From Mycobacterium heidelbergense (GTDB lineage: Bacteria; Actinomycetota; Actinomycetes; Mycobacteriales; Mycobacteriaceae), in NCBI RefSeq assembly GCF_010730745.1, contig NZ_AP022615.1, positions 3,286,001-3,350,000 of the forward strand: a stretch of 64,000 bases of DNA, in the 5' to 3' direction. Made by a program: the position numbers and the translations under genes. Shown piece by piece: positions 57,753-64,000 of this stretch (positions are counted from its first letter, which is position 1; each line of letters begins with the position of its first letter). Below the pieces are notes generated by a model. The model saw only the letters and a list, made by a program, of their open reading frames with translations, was not told the DNA's origin and ran no database searches.

Positions 57753-60110
57753 GTGACGACTTCGGCGGGCAAGCTGCACATCCCCACGTCGGTTGGGGAC
57801 ATCGCTAAGCGCATCTTTCTGGGAAAGCCGCTGATCACCGAGGAACTGAGTTCCGAGAAGCTCTCGAATCCCGTTGCGCTGGGCGCGCTTTCGCCGGACG
57901 CGATCTCGTCGACGGCCTATGGTCCCGAGCAGATCCTGATCGAACTGCTGCCGCACGCGGGGCTGGCGGCGTTCGTGTTGCTGCTCCCGGTCACCGGTGT
58001 CATCCTGCTGATCCTGGTGTTGGTGGCCGCGTCGTACCGGCAGGTCGTCATGGCCTACAGCCGGGCGGGCGGTTCGTACATCGTCGCGCGGGAGAATTTC
58101 GGGCCCCGGGTGGCGCAGGTCGCCGCCGCGGCGCTGTTGATCGACTACGTGGTCACCGTGGCGGTGCAGTCGGCGGCCGGCACGGTCGCGGTGGTGTCGG
58201 CCATCCCGGTGTTGGGGCCGCACAGCCTGCAAATCACCGTCGGCGTGGTGCTCGTCGTCTGCTACGTGAACCTGCGCGGATTAAAGGAAGCGGGATGGCA
58301 GTTCGCGTTGCCGACCTACTTCTTCGTCATCATGGTCGGCCTGACGATCGTGGTGGGCGTCGCGCGCGCCATGGCCGGCGATCTGCCCGTCTACCACCCC
58401 GCGCAAATGCCCGGAACCGTGCCCGTCCATCAGTCCAACGGCCTGGTGATGGGAGCGACCGTCCTGACATTGCTGCGTTCGTTCGCCAACGGCGGTTCGT
58501 CGCTGACGGGGGTCGAGGCCATCTCCAACACCGTCGACGTGTTTCGAAAACCGCAGGGCCGCAACGCGCGTCGGGTGCTGACCGCCATGGCGACCATCCT
58601 CGGGCTCCTGCTGGCCGGCGTCGCCTACCTCGCGTATGTCACCCACGCCACGCCATATCTCACCGAATATCCGTCAGTCCTGTCGCAGATCGGCCGCGCG
58701 GTGTTCGGTCAGGGCCCGATCGGCGACGTCTTCTACATCCTCGTGCAGGCGTCGACCGCGGCCATCCTGTTCACCGGCGCGAACACCAGCTTCAACGGAT
58801 TCCCGGCGCTGGCGAGTTTCGTCGCCGAAGACCGCTTCCTGCCGCGGCAGCTGACGAAACGCGGCCACCGCCTGGTGTTCTCGAACGGCATCATCACGCT
58901 CACCGCGCTTTCGGTGGCATTGCTGCTGGCGACCGGCGGCTCGGTCAACGCGCTGGTCCCGTTCTACGCGATCGGCGTGTTCACCGGGTTCTCGATGGCC
59001 GGCTACGGAATGACCAAACACCATCTGACGCACCGGGAACCGGGCTGGCGCCGGCGCCTGGCGATCAACCTGTCGGCGGGGATCCTGTCGACGATCGTGG
59101 TGGGCATCTTCGCCGTCGCGAAGTTCACCGAGGGCGCCTGGCTCGTCGTCGTCGTGTTCCCGGTGCTGGTGTTCGTGCTGATGCGGCTCAACCGGGAATA
59201 CCGCGCCGAGGCGGCCATTCTCGAGATGTTCCGCACCGATCGCCCCGAACTGGTGAAGTACGCGCGGCACAAGGTGTTCGTGTTCGTGAACTCGGTCGAC
59301 CTCGCCGTGATCGAAGCGCTGCGCTACGGGCGGGGACTGCGGGCCGACGAACTGGTCGCGGTGCATTTCATGGTCGACGACGCGCACGCCAAGGTGCTGC
59401 GAAACCGTTGGGATCACTTCGATCTCGACACCCCGCTGCGGATCGTCGACTGCCCGGACCGCCGGGTCACCCGGGCGGCGCAGGTTCTGGTCGCCAAGGC
59501 GCGCGACGAGCGCCAGAACACCAACGTGACGGTGTTGCTGCCGCGTCGGACCTACGCGCCGCTGCTGGGACGCCTGCTGCATGACCGCACCGCCGACAAG
59601 GTGGCCCGGGCGGTCAGCCTGATCCCGGACGCCGCGGCGACGATCGTGCCCTACGACGTGCAATCCCGGATCAAGGAGGCGTACCCCGAAGGCTTCGAGC
59701 AACGAATCGCGCGCGAGCTCGACAAGGTCGAAGCGTGGGTCTCGCGCAGCGAGGAGCAGGAAGTCGAAGCCTATGAGCACCCCGAGCGGCCGCCATCGGT
59801 GATCACCGTTGGGGGCCTCATTCCCGGGCAGCGCGCCACCTTCGAGGGGCGGGTGAGCGAGGTCCAGGACGTCAACGAACGCCGGCGGACCGTCCGGCAG
59901 ATCGTCGTCGGCGACAATAGCGGCGAAATCACCATCACGTTCCGAGCCGGCCACGGGGGCGCCGACATCCAGCCCGGGCAGCTGCTGCGGATCATCGGCA
60001 AGCCCAGGCAAAGCGGCAGAAAGCCCATGGAGATGGTCGACCCGGCGTACCACGTGATCGAGGACCCCGCGCAGGTGGGCGAACTCGGGAAAACCAAGGA
60101 TCGGCCGTGA
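57753..60110 (+). CDS. APC-superfamily permease with C-terminal OB-fold domain
   Basis: 785 residues from GTG 57753, eight bases after AAGGA. Residues about 50-480 form twelve TM segments of an APC amino-acid/cation transporter (LSPDAISSTAYGPEQILIE, then VLVAASYRQVVMAYSRAGGSY). A cytoplasmic region (480-680) follows, and residues about 695-765 look like an OB fold (RATFEGRVSEVQDVNERRRT, then GEITITFRAG, PGQLLRIIGKP). APC transporters do not normally carry an OB fold. Substrate unknown. A pseudogene follows after 15 nt. Confidence 0.85.
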   Translation: MTTSAGKLHIPTSVGDIAKRIFLGKPLITEELSSEKLSNPVALGALSPDAISSTAYGPEQILIELLPHAGLAAFVLLLPVTGVILLILVLVAASYRQVVMAYSRAGGSYIVARENFGPRVAQVAAAALLIDYVVTVAVQSAAGTVAVVSAIPVLGPHSLQITVGVVLVVCYVNLRGLKEAGWQFALPTYFFVIMVGLTIVVGVARAMAGDLPVYHPAQMPGTVPVHQSNGLVMGATVLTLLRSFANGGSSLTGVEAISNTVDVFRKPQGRNARRVLTAMATILGLLLAGVAYLAYVTHATPYLTEYPSVLSQIGRAVFGQGPIGDVFYILVQASTAAILFTGANTSFNGFPALASFVAEDRFLPRQLTKRGHRLVFSNGIITLTALSVALLLATGGSVNALVPFYAIGVFTGFSMAGYGMTKHHLTHREPGWRRRLAINLSAGILSTIVVGIFAVAKFTEGAWLVVVVFPVLVFVLMRLNREYRAEAAILEMFRTDRPELVKYARHKVFVFVNSVDLAVIEALRYGRGLRADELVAVHFMVDDAHAKVLRNRWDHFDLDTPLRIVDCPDRRVTRAAQVLVAKARDERQNTNVTVLLPRRTYAPLLGRLLHDRTADKVARAVSLIPDAAATIVPYDVQSRIKEAYPEGFEQRIARELDKVEAWVSRSEEQEVEAYEHPERPPSVITVGGLIPGQRATFEGRVSEVQDVNERRRTVRQIVVGDNSGEITITFRAGHGGADIQPGQLLRIIGKPRQSGRKPMEMVDPAYHVIEDPAQVGELGKTKDRP

Positions 60111-60125
60111 AGCGACTGACCAGCC

Positions 60126-60804
60126 GTGCTGGTGTCCGCGCTGGGCCTCGCGTTCACCGCCAACGGCTACCGACCGCTGACCAGGCGCGGTTACGGGTCG
60201 GTGTTCGCGTTCGCCTACGGCCTGTTCGCGTCGGAACTTCCGGTGCAGGCGCTCGGCGTTCAGGCGGCGGCGCTGGCGGCGGTGTCGCCCGGGCTGGATC
60301 GCGATCACCGGGGGCTCGGCCGGCGGGCATCTGTCGTCGCTGGCCGCGCTTACCCCCAACGATCCGCGGTTTCAGCCGGGTTTCGAGGGGGCCGACACCC
60401 GGGTGCAGGCGGCCGTCCCGTTCTACGGGGTCTACGACTTCACCCGATCCGACGGCGCGATGCATCCGCTGATGGTGCCGATGGTGGCCAAGCGCGTGTT
60501 CAAGCTGAGTCGCACGGAGATAGCCGAACCTTTCCGGATCGCCTCACCGATCAGCCACGTGTCCGAAGACGCCCCACCGTTTTTCGTGCTGCACGGCACC
60601 AACGACTCGTTGATCCCGGTCGAACAGGCCCGCAGCTTTACCGCGCGCCTCCGTGAGGTCAGCCGTCAGCCTGTGGTATATGCCGAGTTGCCGTGCGCGC
60701 AACACGCTTTCGACATCTTTGGGTCCGCCCGCGCGGCGCACGCGGCGGTGGCCGTCGAGCAGTTCCTGGCCGAGATCTACGCGTCGCGTCGGGTCACGGC
60801 CTAG
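60126..60804 (+). pseudogene. Decayed alpha/beta hydrolase (esterase/lipase)
   Basis: The first part (from GTG 60126, MLVSALGLAFTANGYRP to about 60285) reads like the membrane N-terminus of a mycobacterial esterase. A second frame from about 60297 gives WIAITGGSAGGHLSSLAALT, with the nucleophile elbow GGSAGG, and runs to the normal C-terminus (FFVLHGTNDSLIPVEQARSF; CAQHAFDIF). The middle, including the HGGG oxyanion segment and the core strands, is missing and the frame changes at the junction. It is an internal deletion, not a sequencing slip alone. Confidence 0.8.
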
Positions 60805-60841
60805 CCGCTGGCTGCCCTCGTCGCCCCGCTCGTCCGTGGCG

Positions 60842-61330
60842 TCAGTGACCGTTGGCGCGAAACCGTTCGAAGGATCGCTTCACTTCTGCTTCCGCCGTTT
60901 CCCGATTGCCCCAGTCGGCGGCCTTGACGAACTTGCCCGGCTCTAAGTCCTTGTAGTGCACGAAGAAGTGTTTGATGGGCTCCAAGACAAAGGACGGCAC
61001 GTCGTCGACGTCGGTGATGTGATCCCATCGCGAATCGCCGGCCGGCACGCACAGAACCTTGTTGTCGCCGCCGGCCTCGTCGACCATCTGGAAGATGCCC
61101 ACCGGGCGTGCGGCGAGCACGACACCGGGAAAGACCGGCTCGGGCAGCAGAACGAGGGCGTCAAGAGGGTCGCCGTCGTCGCCGAGGCTGTTTTCGATGA
61201 AGCCGTAATCCTCGGGATATCCCATCGAGGTGTACAGGTAGCGGTCGAGTCGGATGCGGCCGGTGTTGTGGTCGCTCTGGTATTTGTTGCGCTGTCCCTT
61301 GGGGATTTCAATGGTTACGTCGAATTCCAT
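60842..61330 (-). CDS. ppa: Family I inorganic pyrophosphatase
   Basis: 162 residues from ATG 61330. Active-site signature DDGDPLDALVLLP, with Lys/Arg residues in GQRNKYQSDHNTGRIRLDR and CVPAGDSRWDHI; the C-terminus is HFFVHYKDLEPGKFVKAADW. It hydrolyses PPi to Pi. In M. tuberculosis the ppa gene (Rv3628) is at another locus, so this is probably a second, accessory copy. An unusually consensus promoter lies about 180 bp upstream. Confidence 0.93.
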   Translation of the reverse strand: MEFDVTIEIPKGQRNKYQSDHNTGRIRLDRYLYTSMGYPEDYGFIENSLGDDGDPLDALVLLPEPVFPGVVLAARPVGIFQMVDEAGGDNKVLCVPAGDSRWDHITDVDDVPSFVLEPIKHFFVHYKDLEPGKFVKAADWGNRETAEAEVKRSFERFRANGH

Positions 61331-61511
61331 GTGACTACTCCTGATTGTCGGCGAGTCGTGCGTGGATCGTGTGCGGGTCGGTCGCGTTCCGGCGGCGCGC
61401 CGATTCACCCGGATACCGTTGTGCGAGTGGTTCGTTGACGTCCAAAGCCGGCGCGCGACGCCTCCGCCGGACATGCCGTCGGACCCTCCCGCAGGGGTGT
61501 TGAGGCGCAGC

Positions 61512-61539
61512 ATTATACCAATTTATATGCGAACGGCAA
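61512..61539 (-). promoter_or_regulatory. Near-consensus sigma-A promoter of ppa
   Basis: Minus strand TTGCCG (61539-61534), 16 bp, TATAAT (61517-61512). A perfect TATAAT is rare in mycobacteria. It leaves a leader of about 175 nt before the ppa ATG. Confidence 0.6.
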
Positions 61540-62103
61540 GGGCTCGCAGGCAACACCCAGGTGCCTGATCGGGTCGACACAGTAAACGAGATCACGAGCC
61601 GGCGCACCGCAGGGGCGGAGTACAACCGAATCGGAGGGTGGGTGCGAATGTCGGCGCGCTTCACCTACGACTCCTATGTTCGCAGGGGCCATCAGCCGGA
61701 TCGGCGGTTCAGGGCGGGCTCCATCGCCGCTGTCAGTTAAGCAATGGAAATCGGCTTTGGTCAAGCGCGGCGAGGCCGTCCCGTCGGACCACGACGACGC
61801 CATGTCTGCGGAGGACGGCGCTAGCCTCGATCGCAACTTAGTTATAAATCCATTGATTAGCAACAGATTTGGACTACATATCACGCGGACACCCCGTCTT
61901 GGCGCGCACCGGCCGGTTGTGATCGACGCCACCCATGGCCGTCGGACGGGCTCGGGACCCCCTCGGTGCTCGCCTGGCCGTTACGTGTCGTGGCAACCGC
62001 CCGGCCGCGCTGCCCACTTCGCCGCCGGTTACAGGGTGGACGCGTCTGGACGTAATGTTTCAATCAGCTGGAAGTCTCCTGTGCATCGGCCATGGTGGGT
62101 TGT

Positions 62104-62135
62104 TTGATCAACATAATTCGGCTTGACTGTCAAGC
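62104..62135. promoter_or_regulatory. Twin palindromes upstream of narK-like gene
   Basis: TTGATCAA (62104-62111) and GCTTGAC-T-GTCAAGC (62121-62135, perfect 7-bp arms), 17 bp apart, in AT-rich DNA 430 bp before the transporter start. Likely a regulator binding region. Confidence 0.5.
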
Positions 62136-62564
62136 AATAAGATCACGAAAGTTTTAAATGTGCGTCGTCGGCTCTGACGGCGCACGATGGCGGTGGGGCT
62201 CGCCATAACCGCGCGTCAAGCATCGACGGCCAACGGTCCCTGCGGAACAGATCAGTGCCCGGCCGGCCACAGGCGTGGCCGGGTGTGACGCAGGAGGACC
62301 GTAAGTGGCCGTTCAATCTTCGTCGATAGCTGCGATCCCGCTTCCCCCGTTGCGATGTCGTCGGTGGTGTCCGCGGCCCGGCGGGTGCTGTCGCGGTCCC
62401 CGTTCGGGTCGGCTGCCGGCATATGGGATGTGAAACACCAAGCACTCCGGATCTTTTCGATCGGTTGGCGATCAACCATGAACGAACCCGATCACAATCG
62501 ACCCGCCATATATCCGGGTGGCCTGACGGTCGCCCCAACAGTGTCCGTGAAAGGTAAAAGACGC

Positions 62565-64000
62565 ATGGCGCGTTCGCGCATCACCGACTGGAATCCAGAA
62601 GACCTCGTGGCCTGGGACGACGGCAACGGCGCCATCGCCCGTCGCAATATGGTGTGGCTGGTTGTGAACGTGCACATCTCCTTCTCGGTCTGGTACCTCT
62701 GGTCGGTGATGGTGCTGTTCATGCCGCAGTCCGTCTACGGCTTCTCGACCGGTGACAAGCTGCTGGTGGGCGCCACGGCGTCGCTGGTGGGGGCGCTGGT
62801 GCGCATTCCATATTCGATGGCCGCCAACTGGTTCGGTGGCCGCAATTGGACGACGTTCTCGTCGCTGGTGTTGCTGATCCCCACCATCGGGGCAATCGTG
62901 TTGCTTGCCCATCCCGGACTGCCGTTGTGGCCGTATCTGGCGTGCGCCGCGTTGACCGGGTTGGGCGGCGGCAACTACTCGGCGTCGCTGGCCAAGGTCG
63001 ACGGTTTATACCCGCAGCGGCTCAAGGGTTTTGCGCTGGGCCTCACCGGTGGGCTGGCCAACCTCGGGTCGGCGTCGATCCAGGCGGTCGGGCTGGTGGT
63101 GCTGGCGACCGCGGGCCACGAGGCACCATACTGGGTGTGCGCGATCTACCTGGTGCTGCTGACCATCGGCGGCGTCGGTGCGGCACTGCGCATGGACAAC
63201 ATCGTCGCGCATCGCACCGGCATCTCGCCGGACAACTTGCGATCCATTCTCTCGGTGCCCGACACGTGGGGAATCTCGTTTCTCTATCTGTGTGCCTCCG
63301 GCTCGTTCCTCGGCTTCGCGTTCGCGTTCGGCCAGGTGCTCCAGCACAACTTCGTGGCCGGCGGCGAAAGCTACGGGCAGGCGTCGTTGCACGCTTCCGA
63401 AATCGCCTTCGTCGGACCGCTGCTGGGATCGGCGGCGCGGATAGTCGGCGGTAAGTTCAGCGACCGCTTCGGTGGTGGCCGTGTCACCTTGAGCGTCTTC
63501 GCCGCCGCGATCGTGGCTGGGGGATTGCTTGTCGGCGTCAGCGTCCACGACGATCTCACCCGCGACCGCGGTGGCCCCGTGACGGGGTTTACCATGGCCG
63601 GCTACATCGTCGGCTTCATTGCGCTGTTCATCTTTACCGGTGCCGGCAAGGGGGCGGTGTATAAGCTGATCCCTTCGATCTTCGAAGTGCGCAGCCGGAC
63701 AATGGGTCTCGGCGAGGCCGACCGCCATCACTGGGCCCGCGTCAGGTCGGCGGCTTTGATCGGATTCGCCGGTGCGTTCGGCGCACTGGGCGGCGTGGGG
63801 ATCAACTTGGCCCTGCGGCAGTCCTATTCGAGCACCGGCACCGAAACGTCGGCGTTCTGGATCTTCCTCGTGTGCTATATCGCCGCCGCGTTGCTGGCCT
63901 GGGCTCGCTACGTCAGGCAGGGGCCGCGCGCGCCGATACCGCGGTCGCGACCGCAAACCGCGGGCGAGGCGGTCGACACCGTGAGTGCGTCGGGCGGCCG
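62565..64000 (+). CDS. NarK-type nitrate/nitrite transporter (MFS), C-terminus cut by window edge
   Basis: At least 478 residues from ATG 62565, with AAAGG ten bases upstream; ATG 62478 is in frame but lacks a ribosome site. N-terminal ITDWNPEDLVAWDDGN is typical of actinobacterial NarK. The nitrate signature is in GLGGGNYSASLAKVDGLYPQ and its partner in TGAGKGAVYKLIPSIF. Twelve TM segments expected. Most like M. tuberculosis NarK3. It may import nitrate for NarGHJI or export nitrite. The gene runs off the window. Confidence 0.92.
   Translation, partial: MARSRITDWNPEDLVAWDDGNGAIARRNMVWLVVNVHISFSVWYLWSVMVLFMPQSVYGFSTGDKLLVGATASLVGALVRIPYSMAANWFGGRNWTTFSSLVLLIPTIGAIVLLAHPGLPLWPYLACAALTGLGGGNYSASLAKVDGLYPQRLKGFALGLTGGLANLGSASIQAVGLVVLATAGHEAPYWVCAIYLVLLTIGGVGAALRMDNIVAHRTGISPDNLRSILSVPDTWGISFLYLCASGSFLGFAFAFGQVLQHNFVAGGESYGQASLHASEIAFVGPLLGSAARIVGGKFSDRFGGGRVTLSVFAAAIVAGGLLVGVSVHDDLTRDRGGPVTGFTMAGYIVGFIALFIFTGAGKGAVYKLIPSIFEVRSRTMGLGEADRHHWARVRSAALIGFAGAFGALGGVGINLALRQSYSSTGTETSAFWIFLVCYIAAALLAWARYVRQGPRAPIPRSRPQTAGEAVDTVSASGG

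Larger units (their letters stand above)
61331..62564. other. 1.2-kb apparently noncoding region with AT-rich patches
   Basis: No open frame here has recognisable family features. It holds the ppa promoter (61512-61539), an AT-rich stretch at 61830-61875, palindromes TTGATCAA (62104-62111) and GCTTGAC-T-GTCAAGC (62121-62135), and a GC hairpin near 62262-62290. It probably contains regulatory DNA for ppa and narK and may include eroded genes. Confidence 0.6.

Noticed and set aside
61513..62107. Two opposed open frames of about 140 residues in the ppa/narK gap
   Set aside because: No motif, no ribosome site and odd composition; the frames lie over each other. Left as noncoding.
1..64000. tRNA, rRNA, prophage or IS element
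   Set aside because: No cloverleaf, rRNA segment, transposase, integrase or phage structural gene was recognised in the window.

Overview
The window is high-GC actinobacterial DNA from a slow-growing, non-tuberculous Mycobacterium. The evidence is PE proteins, MmpL, F420 and mycothiol biosynthesis genes, and gene order that follows M. tuberculosis H37Rv Rv1143-Rv1178 over about 37 kb. Rv numbers are from memory of gene order and family similarity, not from a search. No rRNA, tRNA or CRISPR array was seen.

Left part (1-15.6 kb): an accessory lipid-catabolism island. A double-TetR (Mce3R-type) regulator, cut by the window edge, is followed by an overlapping pair of acyl-CoA dehydrogenases and an HSD17B4-type SDR, all on the minus strand. 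Divergent to these lie a VWA protein with a MoxR AAA+ ATPase, a signal-less periplasmic-binding-fold protein, an AveC-like membrane protein, a second SDR, a cytochrome P450, an aldehyde dehydrogenase, a thiolase and an enoyl-CoA hydratase. Together they could oxidise a terminal carbon (P450, SDR, ALDH) and then run a full beta-oxidation cycle. A shared motif, close to GGAACAGATATTTGGTCAACG, lies in or near most promoters of the island and probably defines one regulon.

15.6-22.5 kb: an operon on the minus strand encoding a type III polyketide synthase, an isoprenylcysteine-methyltransferase-like protein and an FAD oxidoreductase, matching Streptomyces srsABC (phenolic lipids). Then come a Rossmann protein with a CPBP protease, mcr (alpha-methylacyl-CoA racemase) and an SDR, ended by a strong hairpin.

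22.6-35.3 kb: intact mmpL13, a methyltransferase, a DUF559/AbiEi-like gene flanked by two repeat copies, sirtuin, GntR, DUF1697, F420-type PPOX, small proteins, a TetR/DUF4345 pair, HhH-GPD glycosylase, two Pro/Ala-rich exported proteins, pimE, pterin dehydratase and mutT2. Many of these have leaderless-type promoters.

35.7-57.7 kb: narGHJI nitrate reductase, typA, lpqW, two PE genes sharing a C-terminal module, a TetR, mshB, an Rv1171-like membrane protein, a PE12-like gene, fbiC, a TB8.4-like antigen, fdxC and dapC.

Right end (57.7-64 kb): an APC permease fused to an OB fold, a decayed alpha/beta hydrolase, an inorganic pyrophosphatase, a 1.2-kb apparently noncoding stretch with AT-rich patches, and a NarK-type nitrate transporter running off the window. 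The transporter may serve the narGHJI enzyme 20 kb away.

Eight dispersed 60-65 bp palindromic elements of related design lie at the 3' ends of genes across the window.
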